The position numbers were made by a program, and so were the translations under genes. From Streptomyces sp. Je 1-332 (GTDB lineage: Bacteria > Actinomycetota > Actinomycetes > Streptomycetales > Streptomycetaceae), in the NCBI RefSeq assembly GCF_040730185.1, contig NZ_CP160402.1, positions 372,001 to 436,000 of the forward strand: DNA of 64,000 bases, written 5' to 3'. Of the stretch, positions 53,778-62,724 are shown piece by piece. Positions within the stretch are counted from its first letter, which is position 1. The number at the start of each line of letters is the position of its first letter. Below the pieces are notes generated by a model, which saw only the letters and a list, made by a program, of their open reading frames with translations, had not been told where the DNA came from and searched no databases.

Positions 53778-54257
53778 ATGAGTTCCGTAGCATCTGGTTC
53801 CGCGGACGGCAGCCACCGTCGCGCGACCGTCGGGGTGAAGCAGGCGCTGCGCGAGGTGGACGCGCAGCTCGCGCTCCTCAACCGGCAGGTCGGCGGCCGA
53901 CTCGGCCTCAAGGACGTGGACATGGACTGCCTCGACCTCATCAACGCCCATGGCCCGCTGAGCCCCGGCGCACTGGCGCGCCGCGCCGGGCTCCACGCCG
54001 CCACCATGACCGGGATCCTCGACCGGCTCGAACGCGCCGGCTGGGTCTCCCGGGAGCGCGATCCGGCGGACCGACGGGCCTTCCTGGTACGGGCGCTGCG
54101 CGACCGCAACGCCGAACTGCTCGGGCACTTCGCCGGCATGAGCGCGGCTGTGGAGCGGATCTGCGACGACTACCCGGACACGGAACTCGAACGCTTCACC
54201 CAGTTCCTGCACCGCATCGCCGAAGCCGGCCAGACCGCGGCGCGCGATCTCGGGTGA
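53778..54257 (+). CDS. MarR-family transcriptional regulator
   Basis: 159 aa. Winged helix ~55-115: GALARRAGLHAATMTGILDRLERAGWVSRERDPADRRAFLV (recognition ATMTGILDRLE; wing RDPADRR). Helical dimer ends flank it. It lies 84 bp from the divergent NmrA-type gene and probably represses it and itself, with release by quinones or oxidants (family inference). A ribosome site GAGGAG lies 10 bp upstream of the ATG. Confidence 0.9.
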   Translation: MSSVASGSADGSHRRATVGVKQALREVDAQLALLNRQVGGRLGLKDVDMDCLDLINAHGPLSPGALARRAGLHAATMTGILDRLERAGWVSRERDPADRRAFLVRALRDRNAELLGHFAGMSAAVERICDDYPDTELERFTQFLHRIAEAGQTAARDLG

Positions 54258-54276
54258 CCGGCTGCCACCACCCGGC

Positions 54277-54732
54277 TCAGCTCACGGCGTTCCGCACGAG
54301 CGCCGCGATCATCGCCTCCGCCTCGGAGGTCAGCTCCGTCAGGGCGTACGAGGCGGGCCACATGGCGCCGTCGTCGAGGTTCGCCTTGTCGCTGAAGCCG
54401 AACGTCGCGTACCTCGCGCCGAACTTCTGTGCGCTCTGGAAGAAGCAGACGACCTTGCCGTCCTTGGCGTAGGAGGGCATTCCGTACCAGAGCTTCGGCG
54501 CGAGCTCCGGGACGTTCTCCTTGATCACGGCATGGATCCGCTCGGCCATGGCGCGGTCCGACTCCTGCATCTCGGCGATCTTCTCCACCACGGCGGCCTC
54601 CTCCTGCGCCGCCTTGTCGGCGCGCGATCCGCGACGCGCGGACGCCTTGAGCTCCTGGGCGCGCGCCTTCATCGCGCCTCGTTCCTCATCCGTGAATCCG
54701 TCGGACTTCGCGGTCTTCTGCGTGGTCGTCAC
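54277..54732 (-). CDS. DUF1801-type (YdhG-like) protein
   Basis: 151 aa from GTG 54732 (AAGGAAG upstream). A charged Lys/Ala-rich helical N-terminus (~1-60) leads into the YdhG/DUF1801 fold: [41 protein letters not shown] (seen as [18 protein letters not shown], ~83-100). Related B. subtilis proteins are proposed frataxin-like iron chaperones. Function here unproven. It has its own leader of CCACCCA repeats after the AhpD-gene terminator. Confidence 0.8.
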   Translation of the reverse strand: MTTTQKTAKSDGFTDEERGAMKARAQELKASARRGSRADKAAQEEAAVVEKIAEMQESDRAMAERIHAVIKENVPELAPKLWYGMPSYAKDGKVVCFFQSAQKFGARYATFGFSDKANLDDGAMWPASYALTELTSEAEAMIAALVRNAVS

Positions 54733-54792
54733 GGCGACTTCCTTACGTACGTCGGTGGGTGGGTGCGTGGGTGGGTGGGGAGCGGCGTGCCC

Positions 54793-54820
54793 GGGTGGAG
54801 CCGCTGTGGCGGCTCCACCC
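54793..54820 (-). terminator. Terminator of the AhpD-like gene
   Basis: Perfect 12-bp arms (54793-54804, 54809-54820) with loop TGTG, 9 bp after the AhpD-like stop. Confidence 0.8.
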
Positions 54821-54829
54821 ATCGGGGTC

Positions 54830-55285
54830 TCAGCCCCACGCACCGGCGATCTGGCGGGTCGTCGCGTTGAGTCGGTTGAACAGGTTGGTGACGCCGATCA
54901 TGAGGACGATCGCGGCCAGCTGCTTCTCGTCGAAGTGGGTGGCGGCCGCGTCCCACACCTCGTCGTTCACCGCGTCGCCGCGGTCGGCGAGCCGCGTCGC
55001 GGCCTCGGCGAGTTCCAGCGCCGCCCGCTCCGGCTCCGAGAAGTACGGAGCCTCGCGCCAGGCGGCGACCACGGCGAGCCGCTCGTCGCTGACGCCCGCC
55101 TTGCGGGAGGACTTCACGCCACCGTCGACGCAGGCGCTGCAGCCGTTGATCTGGCTGACGCGCAGGTGCACCAGCTCCAGGGTCTGCCCCTCCACCCCAC
55201 CGGCGTGCACGGCCTTGATGAGTGACTGGATGGCCGGCATGGCGTCGGACAGGACGACGGCGGGGTTCTGCATACGCGACTGCAT
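54830..55285 (-). CDS. AhpD-like carboxymuconolactone decarboxylase-family protein
   Basis: 151 aa from ATG 55285 (AAGGAG upstream; ATG 55273 is an alternative). CMD/AhpD helical fold with the redox pair in [10 protein letters not shown] (CxxC, ~49-52); the His three residues after the second Cys in AhpD is Gly here, so classical alkylhydroperoxidase proton relay is altered. YVD-type EAVNDEVW and [18 protein letters not shown] match the family. Probable thiol peroxidase-like role. Divergent from the XRE-NB-ARC-TPR regulator. Confidence 0.85.
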   Translation of the reverse strand: MQSRMQNPAVVLSDAMPAIQSLIKAVHAGGVEGQTLELVHLRVSQINGCSACVDGGVKSSRKAGVSDERLAVVAAWREAPYFSEPERAALELAEAATRLADRGDAVNDEVWDAAATHFDEKQLAAIVLMIGVTNLFNRLNATTRQIAGAWG

Positions 55286-55402
55286 CTCGGTGTGCTCCTT
55301 CTTCGGGGCCGTTCCCCGTTCCCTCGGGGTGTGAGTCCATATCAGCGGGAACTCCTCGCCACGACCACGGCGTTGGGACACCGTGGGACAGCTGGAACAG
55401 CC

Positions 55403-55432
55403 TTGAGCAGCGACGACATGGCCCGGTAGGTT
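55403..55432 (+). promoter_or_regulatory. Promoter of the XRE-NB-ARC-TPR regulator gene
   Basis: TTGAGC, 18-bp spacer, TAGGTT; start expected near 55439, 23 bp before the GTG at 55462. Confidence 0.5.
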
Positions 55433-55461
55433 TCTGGCCTCACGGGACACGGGGGTATCTG

Positions 55462-57906
55462 GTGGATGAGCCGCGACACACGGCGAAGGCGGACCCGCGG
55501 AGCGAGCTGGCGGCCCGGCTGCGCCTGATCCAGGACCTGTCCGGACTCGGCGTACGGGCCCTCGCGCGGGACGCCGGCCTCAGCTCCTCGTCCCTGTCGC
55601 GCTACCTCAGCGGCCGGACGGTGCCGCCCTGGCCCGCGGTGATCGCGCTCTGTCGCCTCGTCAAGCGCGACCCCCGCCCGCTGCGCCCCCTGTGGGAACG
55701 CTCCTCCAACCCTCTGCCCGCGCCCCCGAAGTCCAGCCGCCAGGGCAGGCCGAGGCCCCGCAACGACCTGCCGCGCGACGTAGCGGACTTCACCGGCCGC
55801 GAGGCCCAACTCGCCGCCGTGCTGGCCGCGGTGGAAACTCACCGGGTGGTCGCCGTCGACGGCATGGCGGGAGTCGGCAAGTCCTGTCTGGCGATGCACG
55901 CGGCGCACCGGCTCGCCGCCGACTATCCGGACGCCCAGCTCTATGTGGACCTCCACGGATTCACCGAGGGCCGGGATCCGCTCGACCCCGACTCCGCGCT
56001 GCGGATGCTGCTCGGCGCGCTCGACGTTCCCTCCGAGAAGGTCCCGCGGGAAGGCATCGAGCAACTGGCCGCCTGCTGGCGCTCGGAGCTGGCCGACCGG
56101 CGCGTCGTCGTGGTGATCGACAACGCCGCCGACGCCGACCAGGTCCGCCCCCTGCTGCCGGGAGCCGGCCCGTCCGTCGCCCTGATCACCAGCAGGAACC
56201 GGCTCCTCGGCCTGGACGAGGTGCCGCCGGTGTCACTCGACGTGCTGAGCCCGCGGGAAAGCGCGGAGATCCTCGCCCGAGCGAGCGGCGACCCGGCCGG
56301 ACCCGAGGGCAGACTTGCCCGCGACCCCGAGTCCGCCGCCGAGGTGCTGCGGCTGTGCGGTCATCTGCCGCTCGCCCTGCGCCTTGCCGCGGCCCGGCTG
56401 CGGCACCGGCCGGGCTGGACGGTGGGCATCCTCGTCGAGCGGATGGCCGAGGGCGCGAGCGAGTTCGACACCGCGTTCGCCATGTCCGTACGGCAGTTGG
56501 ACCGTTCCCAGGCCCGCCTGTTCCGGCTGCTCGGCCTGCTCCCCGGTGGTTCCTTCGACGCGTACCTGGCGGCGTCCCTCGCCGACGTGCCGCTGAACAG
56601 GGCGCGGGCGACGCTGGAGGACCTGGTCGACGCGCACCTCGTACAGGAGTCGACTGCTGGCCGCTACCGCCTGCACGACCTGGTGCACCAGCACGCGCGC
56701 CGGGCCGGTGAGGAACAGGACTCACCGGCCGAGCGGGACCAGGCCCTTGCCCGCTTCCTCGACTACTACGTGCACGCGGCCGCTGCCGCCGACGCCGCGA
56801 TGCCGTTCCTTTCGCCGGGCAGGCCGCCGACCGCGGGCAGGCCGCCTGCCGCGCTGCCGCGGTTCGCGGACAAGAACGCGGCGTTCGCCTGGCTGGTGGC
56901 GGAGTACGAGAATCTGGTGGGCGCCTTCGAGACTGCGGCCGCCGTCGGGGCCGACGCGCATGTGTGCGAGCTGCCGCGCTTCTTGCGGGCGTACTTCGCG
57001 CGGCGCTGCGGCACGACGCACCTCAACGCCCTCTTCGAACGGTCGCTTGCCGCTGCCGAGCGCCTCGGCGATCCACTCCAACTGGCCGACGCGCACAGCG
57101 ATCTGGGCTTCGCTCGCTACAACGCGGGCCGCATGGCGGAGGCCGCCGCCTCGTACGAGGCGGCGCAGCCGCGGGTGTCCCAGGCGGGGAACGTGGGGTC
57201 ACAGGCCGAACTGACCCTGCGGCGCGGCTATCTGAAGTGGGACGAGGGCCACGTCGAGGAGCCGCTCGAACTCTTCCGGCTGGCAGGGAAGTTGTACGAG
57301 CAGGCCGGCTGCCCGACGGGGACGGCCGGCGCGGCCGCGTCGGAAGCCTGGGCCATGCTCCAGCTGGGGCACCGCGATGAGGCGGCGCAGCGGGCCCGGG
57401 AGGTCCTCGGCATGCCCCACGCCGATCCGGCGTCACCGCCCGCGCTGACGGCGCGGCTCACCCTCGGTGTGGCCATCGCCCACGAGGAGCCCGACGAGGC
57501 CGCGGAGCACCTGCACCGGGCGTTGGCGCTGGCCCGCGAGGACGGGCACCTCCACAACGAGGCGTGGTGCCTCAACTGCCTGGGGGTCGCACTGCGGCAG
57601 ATGGGCCGCTATGAAGAGGCCCTTGCCGGCCACCGGAAGGCGTTCGCGCTGCTCGACGAGCTCTTCGAGGAGCACTGGAAGATCCACTTCCTCAATGGCT
57701 ACGCCGAGACCTGCCGCCTCGCGGGCCTGCCCGACGAGGCCCTGCGCCTGCACCGCCAGGCTCTCGAACTCGCCCCGGCACTGGGGTACCGCAACGAGGA
57801 AGCGCTGGCCCACGAGGGCATCGCGATCGTTCTCGACGCGACGGACCCGGCCGCGGCCGCCGAACACCGCGCGGCGGGCCGGGCCGTCCTTGAGGTACGC
57901 GACTGA
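55462..57906 (+). CDS. XRE helix-turn-helix / NB-ARC / TPR regulator
   Basis: 814 aa from GTG 55462 (GGGGG upstream); longer frames read into the promoter. N-terminal XRE-type HTH ~15-75 (LSGLGVRALARDAGLSSSSLSRYLSGRTVP), linker, NB-ARC ~100-370 with Walker A GMAGVGKS, Walker B RVVVVIDN, and GHLPLALRLAAARL; TPR array ~480-800. It lacks the OmpR/BTAD domains of SARPs, so it is a separate class of STAND regulator common in Streptomyces. Target genes unknown; the divergent ahpD-like gene is the nearest candidate. Confidence 0.87.
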   Translation: MDEPRHTAKADPRSELAARLRLIQDLSGLGVRALARDAGLSSSSLSRYLSGRTVPPWPAVIALCRLVKRDPRPLRPLWERSSNPLPAPPKSSRQGRPRPRNDLPRDVADFTGREAQLAAVLAAVETHRVVAVDGMAGVGKSCLAMHAAHRLAADYPDAQLYVDLHGFTEGRDPLDPDSALRMLLGALDVPSEKVPREGIEQLAACWRSELADRRVVVVIDNAADADQVRPLLPGAGPSVALITSRNRLLGLDEVPPVSLDVLSPRESAEILARASGDPAGPEGRLARDPESAAEVLRLCGHLPLALRLAAARLRHRPGWTVGILVERMAEGASEFDTAFAMSVRQLDRSQARLFRLLGLLPGGSFDAYLAASLADVPLNRARATLEDLVDAHLVQESTAGRYRLHDLVHQHARRAGEEQDSPAERDQALARFLDYYVHAAAAADAAMPFLSPGRPPTAGRPPAALPRFADKNAAFAWLVAEYENLVGAFETAAAVGADAHVCELPRFLRAYFARRCGTTHLNALFERSLAAAERLGDPLQLADAHSDLGFARYNAGRMAEAAASYEAAQPRVSQAGNVGSQAELTLRRGYLKWDEGHVEEPLELFRLAGKLYEQAGCPTGTAGAAASEAWAMLQLGHRDEAAQRAREVLGMPHADPASPPALTARLTLGVAIAHEEPDEAAEHLHRALALAREDGHLHNEAWCLNCLGVALRQMGRYEEALAGHRKAFALLDELFEEHWKIHFLNGYAETCRLAGLPDEALRLHRQALELAPALGYRNEEALAHEGIAIVLDATDPAAAAEHRAAGRAVLEVRD

Positions 57907-58015
57907 CGTTCAGAGGCGCACCGTGTACGAGACGCGTCGCCGCAGGGACTTGGTCCGCTCGGCCTCGTGGGAGCGGGCGATGCGACCGGAAACCGCCGGA
58001 CGGGCTCTCGCCCTC

Positions 58016-58438
58016 TCACCCGAGGAACGACAGCCGCACCTCGCGCCGGGGGTTGTCCCTGTTGGTGTCCACCAGGCACACCGACTGCCACGTCCCCAAC
58101 TCGAGGCGGCCCCGCACCACCGGCAACGTCGCGTGGGGCGGTACCAGTGCGGGCAGGACGTGGTCGCGGCCGTGGCCGGGGCTGCCGTGGCGGTGCTGCC
58201 AGCGGTCGTCGGCCGGGAGGAGGGTGTGCAGCGCGGCCAGCAGGTCGCTGTCGCTGCCCGCTCCCGTCTCCAGGATCGCGACGCCGGCCGTCGCGTGCGG
58301 GACGAAGACGTTGAGCAGGCCGTCACGGCCCGCTGCCGCCTCGCTCAGGAAGCTCTCGATGTCGTCGGTGAGGTCGAAGACCTTCTCCGAGGAGCCGGTG
58401 GTGACGTTCAGGACACGGGTGGTGAAAGCGTCGGACAT
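58016..58438 (-). CDS. YjbQ / UPF0047 family protein
   Basis: 140 aa from ATG 58438; the GTG at 58456 overlaps the ribosome site. Family pattern: FVPHATAGVAILETG (~45-59, metal-type His), HRHGSPGHGRDHVLPALVPPH (seen as HRHGSPGHGRDHVLPAL), and GRLELGTWQSVCLVD. Members show weak thiamine-phosphate-synthase activity in E. coli genetics and bind a metal. True role unclear. Convergent with the STAND regulator, divergent from the ssu operon. Confidence 0.88.
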   Translation of the reverse strand: MSDAFTTRVLNVTTGSSEKVFDLTDDIESFLSEAAAGRDGLLNVFVPHATAGVAILETGAGSDSDLLAALHTLLPADDRWQHRHGSPGHGRDHVLPALVPPHATLPVVRGRLELGTWQSVCLVDTNRDNPRREVRLSFLG

Positions 58439-58502
58439 AGGTCCATCTTCCCTCACGGCGCTCCCGTTCCCTGATATGTGGCGTCCGCCTTTCGAGACGA
58501 CA

Positions 58503-58532
58503 TTGACCGTGCGCGGACGATCTGGCTACGTT
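58503..58532 (+). promoter_or_regulatory. Promoter of the ssu leader and operon
   Basis: TTGACC, 18-bp spacer, TACGTT, ending 7 nt before the leader ATG at 58540, so transcription should start at or beside that ATG. Confidence 0.65.
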
Positions 58533-58539
58533 CTGCGGC

Positions 58540-58623
58540 ATGTTGCGTTCGGCTCTGCTCACCACGCGCGGTCACATCGACCTGCTGCGGGTGGCCTCCG
58601 CTGCGTGTCCTCGCGGCTGCTGA
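58540..58623 (+). CDS. Cysteine-ended leader peptide of the ssu operon (27 aa)
   Basis: ATG to TGA encodes MLRSALLTTRGHIDLLRV then ASAACPRGC. The core RGHIDLLRVASA and Cys residues at positions 23 and 27 match the small leader peptides found upstream of actinobacterial sulfur-assimilation genes, where ribosome stalling at Cys codons senses cysteine (family knowledge). The promoter -10 lies 7 nt before the ATG, so the message is probably leaderless. It ends 120 bp before ssuC. When cysteine is short, stalling near the end should raise ssu expression by changing downstream RNA folding or termination (inference). Confidence 0.8.
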   Translation: MLRSALLTTRGHIDLLRVASAACPRGC

Positions 58624-58743
58624 CACCTCCTCAGCCCGCTTTCCTGCCTCAGCGCTTCCCTGCCCCGCTGCCCCCACGCGGTTGATGTCGCCATCCCGCG
58701 TGTAGGCCTCTCGGGCATCCCTCCCTCCTGCCGTGGAGCACCC

Positions 58744-59604
58744 ATGAGCATCAGCCATGCCCCGCCGGGTTCCGTACCCGACATTTCGGGAATATCGAAG
58801 TACGAGCTCGTCCCCATCGTTCCCTCATCCACCCGCCGCACCCGCGTCCCCCGCTGGCTGCGCCGCACCTCCGGCCCGCTCGTCCTGCTCGCCCTGTGGC
58901 AAGTCCTCAGCTCCACAGGGGTGTTGCCCCAGGACATCCTCGCCTCGCCGGGGACCATCGCCGGCGTCGCCCGTGATCTCCTCGCCGACGGTTCGCTGAC
59001 CTCCGCCATGGGGGTCTCCCTGCAACGCGTCGCGGTGGGGCTCCTGCTCGGCGTCGTCGTCGGGACCTCGCTCGCGCTCATCTCCGGGCTCTTCCGCGTC
59101 GGCGAGGATCTCGTGGACGCCAGCGTGCAGATGCTGCGCACCGTGCCGTTCGTCGGGCTCATCCCGCTGTTCATCATCTGGTTCGGCATCGGTGAGGCGC
59201 CCAAGGTCGCCATCATCACGCTGGGCGTCTCCTTCCCGCTCTATCTGAACGTGTACGCGGGAATCCGCGGGGTCGACTCGCAGCTCATCGAGGCCGGGGA
59301 GTCCCTCGGGCTCTCCCGGTGGGGACTCGTGCGCCACGTCATCCTGCCGGGCGCGCTGCCGGGTGCGATGACCGGGCTGCGGTACTCGCTGGGCATCGCC
59401 TGGCTCGCCCTCGTCTTCGCCGAACAGATCAACGCGGACTCCGGGATCGGCTTCCTGATGGTCCAGGCGCGTGACTTCCTGCGGACCGACGTCATCGTCG
59501 TCTGCCTGATCGTCTACGCCTTCCTCGGCCTCATCGCCGACTTCATCGTCCGCACCCTCGAAAGGCTGCTGCTGCAATGGCGACCGACGTTCACCGGCCG
59601 GTGA
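58744..59604 (+). CDS. ssuC: Sulfonate ABC transporter permease SsuC
   Basis: 286 aa; ATG behind GGAG. Six membrane helices after a ~45-residue cytoplasmic N-tail, with the EAA-type loop EAGESLGLSRWGLVRHVILPGALPGAMTGLRYSLG (read as EAGESLGLSRWGLVRHVILPGALP, ~185-210 in two parts). Belongs to the SsuC/TauC/NrtB family; pairing with ssuD identifies alkanesulfonate uptake. The last 28 bp overlap ssuB in another frame. Confidence 0.92.
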   Translation: MSISHAPPGSVPDISGISKYELVPIVPSSTRRTRVPRWLRRTSGPLVLLALWQVLSSTGVLPQDILASPGTIAGVARDLLADGSLTSAMGVSLQRVAVGLLLGVVVGTSLALISGLFRVGEDLVDASVQMLRTVPFVGLIPLFIIWFGIGEAPKVAIITLGVSFPLYLNVYAGIRGVDSQLIEAGESLGLSRWGLVRHVILPGALPGAMTGLRYSLGIAWLALVFAEQINADSGIGFLMVQARDFLRTDVIVVCLIVYAFLGLIADFIVRTLERLLLQWRPTFTGR

Positions 59605-60353
59605 CCCACAACGCCCCCTACACACCCAGCACTTCAGCCGTACGCGTCGAAGGTCTCACGCGTTCCTTCGACGGGCGTCCCGTCATCGACCACCTGGACC
59701 TGGACGTGCGGCCGGGTGAGTTCGTGGCGCTGCTCGGACGCAGCGGCTGCGGCAAGTCGACCCTGCTGCGCATCCTCGCCGGGCTCGACCGGGACATCGA
59801 GGGGACGGTCCTCGTACCGCGCCGCAAGGCCGTCGCGTTCCAGGCGCCCCGGCTCATGCCCTGGAAGCGCGTGTGGCGCAACGTCCTGCTCGGCCTGAAG
59901 GGGAAGCCCGAACGCGGCGTCGCCGAGCGGGCGTTGGAGGAGGTCAGCCTCAAGCACCGCACGAACGCCTGGCCCAAGACGCTCTCCGGGGGCGAGGCCC
60001 AACGCGCCTCACTGGCCCGCGCCCTGGTGCGCGAGCCCGATCTGCTGCTGCTCGACGAGCCGTTCGGCGCGCTCGACGCGCTCACCCGCATCAAGGCCCA
60101 GCGTCTCGTCGACGAACTGTGGCAGCGACGCGGCTGCGCCGTCCTGCTCGTCACGCACGACGTCGAGGAGGCCGTGCTGCTCGCCGACCGGGTGCTCGTC
60201 ATGGACGCGGGGGTCATCGCGTACGAGACCGAGATCGATCTGGACCGGCCGCGCGGCATCTCCGATCCGCGCTTCGCCGAACTGCGCGCCGAGCTCTTGC
60301 AGCGCCTGGGCGTCGACGCGCACGACTCCGCGGAAGCCGTGGCCGCGGCGTGA
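59577..60353 (+). CDS. ssuB: Sulfonate ABC transporter ATPase SsuB
   Basis: 258 aa. Walker A GRSGCGKST (~55-63), Q-loop AVAFQAPRLMPW, signature LSGGEAQRASLARAL (~133), Walker B LLLLDEPFGALDALT, switch His VTHDVEEAVLLADR. The MPWKRVWRNVLLGL segment after the Q-loop is characteristic of SsuB/TauB/NrtD ATPases. It overlaps ssuC by 28 bp, ensuring coupled expression. Confidence 0.93.
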   Translation: MATDVHRPVTHNAPYTPSTSAVRVEGLTRSFDGRPVIDHLDLDVRPGEFVALLGRSGCGKSTLLRILAGLDRDIEGTVLVPRRKAVAFQAPRLMPWKRVWRNVLLGLKGKPERGVAERALEEVSLKHRTNAWPKTLSGGEAQRASLARALVREPDLLLLDEPFGALDALTRIKAQRLVDELWQRRGCAVLLVTHDVEEAVLLADRVLVMDAGVIAYETEIDLDRPRGISDPRFAELRAELLQRLGVDAHDSAEAVAAA

Positions 60354-60409
60354 ACCCTCCGCATGCCCTCTCCCCCGTGAACAGCACGAACAGACCGAAC
60401 GGACTCACC

Positions 60410-61453
60410 ATGCGACGACACATCGCCGCCCCCGCCCTGCTCCTCCCCCTGGCCCTGCTGCTCGCCGCCTGCTCCGGCTCCTCCTCCGCGAGCACCTCCT
60501 CCGCCGGCGCCGGTGGCGGGACCGACGGCCAGGGGTCGCTCACCCTCAACGTCGGTGACCAGAAGGGCGGTTCGGAGGCCGTGCTGCGCGCGGCCGGGGA
60601 GCTCGACGACCTGAAGTACAAGATCCGCTGGTCCACGTTCACCTCCGGGCCGCCCCTCCTGGAGGCCATCAACGCCAAGGCCGTGGACATCGGCGCCGTC
60701 GGCAACACACCACCCGTCTTCGCCGCCGGAGCCAACTCGAAGATCTCCGTGGTGGCCGCGACCCACGGCACCGCGGTGGGCGAGGCGATCCTCGTCCCGA
60801 ACGGCTCGGAGCTGAAGAAGGCCGAGGAACTCAGGGGCAAGTCCATCGCCGTCGCGCAGGGTTCGTCGGCGCACTACCAGCTGATCGCGTCCCTCAAGAA
60901 GGCCGGGCTCGGCTTCAAGGACGTCAAGGTCAAGTATCTCCAGCCCGCCGACGCACTGGCCGCGTTCACCAGCGGCAAGGTGGACGCCTGGGCGGTGTGG
61001 GACCCGTACACCTCGCAGGTTCTCCAGAGTAAGAAGGGCCGTGTCCTGACCGACGGTGACGGGATGGTCAACGGCCTCGGATTCCAGGTGGCGGCGCCCG
61101 GCGCGCTCAAGGACAAGAAGAAATCCGCGGCGATCGACGACTACCTCAGGCGGCTGCGCAAGGCGCAGGACTGGGTCTACGACCACCCGGAGGCGTGGGC
61201 GAAGGTCTGGGCGAAGGACACCGGGCTGCCCTACGAGGTCGCGCTCGCCGCGGTCAAGCGAACCAACGGCACCCGGGTCCCGGTGGCCGTGGACAAGAAC
61301 GTGATCACCTCCGAGCAGGAGATCGCCGACACCTTCGCCGACCAGAAGCTCATTCCGCGCCGCATCGATTTCGGCGACTTCGTCGACACCCGCTTCAACG
61401 GCGATCTGCCGCCGTCGACCAGCAAGCCGCGCACGTACCGCAAGGAGTCCTGA
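60410..61453 (+). CDS. ssuA: Sulfonate-binding lipoprotein SsuA
   Basis: 347 aa from ATG 60410; GTG 60377 is an in-frame alternative but the signal peptide fits the ATG. Lipobox LLAAC (Cys21) with a Ser/Gly linker. SsuA/NMT1 fold: LTLNVGDQKGGSEAVLRAAGELDD (in parts), WSTFTSGPPLLEAINAKAVDIGAVGNTPPVFAAGA (SGPPLLEAINAK and VDIGAVGNTPP), VAQGSSAHYQLIASLKKAGL. Anchored outside, captures aliphatic sulfonates for SsuBC. ssuD follows after 2 bp. Confidence 0.92.
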   Translation: MRRHIAAPALLLPLALLLAACSGSSSASTSSAGAGGGTDGQGSLTLNVGDQKGGSEAVLRAAGELDDLKYKIRWSTFTSGPPLLEAINAKAVDIGAVGNTPPVFAAGANSKISVVAATHGTAVGEAILVPNGSELKKAEELRGKSIAVAQGSSAHYQLIASLKKAGLGFKDVKVKYLQPADALAAFTSGKVDAWAVWDPYTSQVLQSKKGRVLTDGDGMVNGLGFQVAAPGALKDKKKSAAIDDYLRRLRKAQDWVYDHPEAWAKVWAKDTGLPYEVALAAVKRTNGTRVPVAVDKNVITSEQEIADTFADQKLIPRRIDFGDFVDTRFNGDLPPSTSKPRTYRKES

Positions 61454-61455
61454 CG

Positions 61456-62664
61456 ATGACCGTCCACCTCAACTGGTTCCTGCCGACCGGCGGCGACGGC
61501 CGCACCCTCGTGGACCGGCACGCCTACACCGACGGCGGCATCAAGCGCTCGCGCGTCACGCCGGTCAGCGGGGTACGGGCCCCCGACATCGACTATCTGA
61601 TCCAGATCGCCAAGGCCTCCGAGCAGTTGGGCTTCGAGGCGGTGCTGACCCCGACCGGCACCTGGTGCGAGGACGCCTGGCTGACGACGGTCGCGCTGGC
61701 CCAGCACACCGAGCGCCTCAAGTTCCTGGTGGCGTTCCGGCCCGGCGTCATCTCGCCGGTGCTCGCCGCGCAGATGGCCGCCACGTATCAGCGCATCACG
61801 CGCGGGCGGCTGCTCCTGAACGTCGTCACGGGCGGCGACTCGACCGAGCAGCGGCGCTTCGGCGACCATCTCGACCACGATCGCCGTTACGCCCGTACCG
61901 ATGAGTTCCTGTCCGTCGTACGGGGGGTGTGGGGCGGAAAGCCCTTCGATTTCCACGGCGAGCACTACGACGTGGAGGGCGGTCTGACCGCGCTGCCGCC
62001 CGACCCGCTGCCGGAGATCTTCTTCGGTGGTTCGTCGGCGGCGGCCGGTCCGGTCGCGGCACGGCACACGGATGTGTATCTGACGTGGGGCGAGCCGCCG
62101 GAGCAGGTCAAGGAGAAGATCGACTGGATTCGCGCTCTGGCCGAGGAGCAGGGGCGCACGGTCCGGTTCGGGATCCGCCTGCACACCATCTCGCGTGATT
62201 CCGCCGCCGAGGCCTGGGCCACGGCGAACCGGCTGCTCGACGACCTCGACCCGGACACCATCGCCGCCGCCCAGCAGGCTCTCGGCCGTAGCGAGTCGGT
62301 CGGCCAGCAGCGGATGCTCGCGCTGCACGGCGGTTCCCGCGACAAGCTGGAGATCTCGCCGAATCTGTGGGCGGGCGTCGGTCTCGTACGGGGCGGCGCG
62401 GGCACCGCGCTGGTCGGCAGCCACGCGGACGTCGCGGACCGGATCGAGGAGTATCACGCGCTGGGGGTCGAGCACTTCGTGCTTTCGGGCTATCCGCATC
62501 TGGAAGAGGCGTACTGGTTCGGCGAGGGTGTGATCCCTGATCTGGCGGCGCGCGGGCTGCTGCCCCGGATTCCGGCCTCGCAGCGGGCCGGTGTGCCCGC
62601 GGTGAACGGTCGTCCGGCCTCGGCTCCCGGCGGCGCTCCGCTGCTGGTGGCGGGCGGGCGCTGA
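61456..62664 (+). CDS. ssuD: FMNH2-dependent alkanesulfonate monooxygenase SsuD
   Basis: 402 aa, TIM-barrel luciferase-like enzyme; ATG with AAGGAG. HLNWFLPTGGDGR at the start, TGTWCEDAW (conserved Cys ~71), VAFRPGVISPVLAAQMAATYQRITRGRLLLNVVTGG (in parts), TWGEPPEQVKEKI and GIRLHTISRDS (Arg-x-His active-site pair). It desulfonates C2-C10 alkanesulfonates to aldehyde and sulfite. No ssuE flavin reductase is in the operon, so FMNH2 must come from another reductase. The C-tail is Gly/Ala/Pro-rich. Confidence 0.95.
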   Translation: MTVHLNWFLPTGGDGRTLVDRHAYTDGGIKRSRVTPVSGVRAPDIDYLIQIAKASEQLGFEAVLTPTGTWCEDAWLTTVALAQHTERLKFLVAFRPGVISPVLAAQMAATYQRITRGRLLLNVVTGGDSTEQRRFGDHLDHDRRYARTDEFLSVVRGVWGGKPFDFHGEHYDVEGGLTALPPDPLPEIFFGGSSAAAGPVAARHTDVYLTWGEPPEQVKEKIDWIRALAEEQGRTVRFGIRLHTISRDSAAEAWATANRLLDDLDPDTIAAAQQALGRSESVGQQRMLALHGGSRDKLEISPNLWAGVGLVRGGAGTALVGSHADVADRIEEYHALGVEHFVLSGYPHLEEAYWFGEGVIPDLAARGLLPRIPASQRAGVPAVNGRPASAPGGAPLLVAGGR

Positions 62665-62724
62665 CGTAACCCGGACGGCCGCCGACGCGGGAAGATCCCG
62701 GGCCCCGATGGAGTTAGTAGAAAC

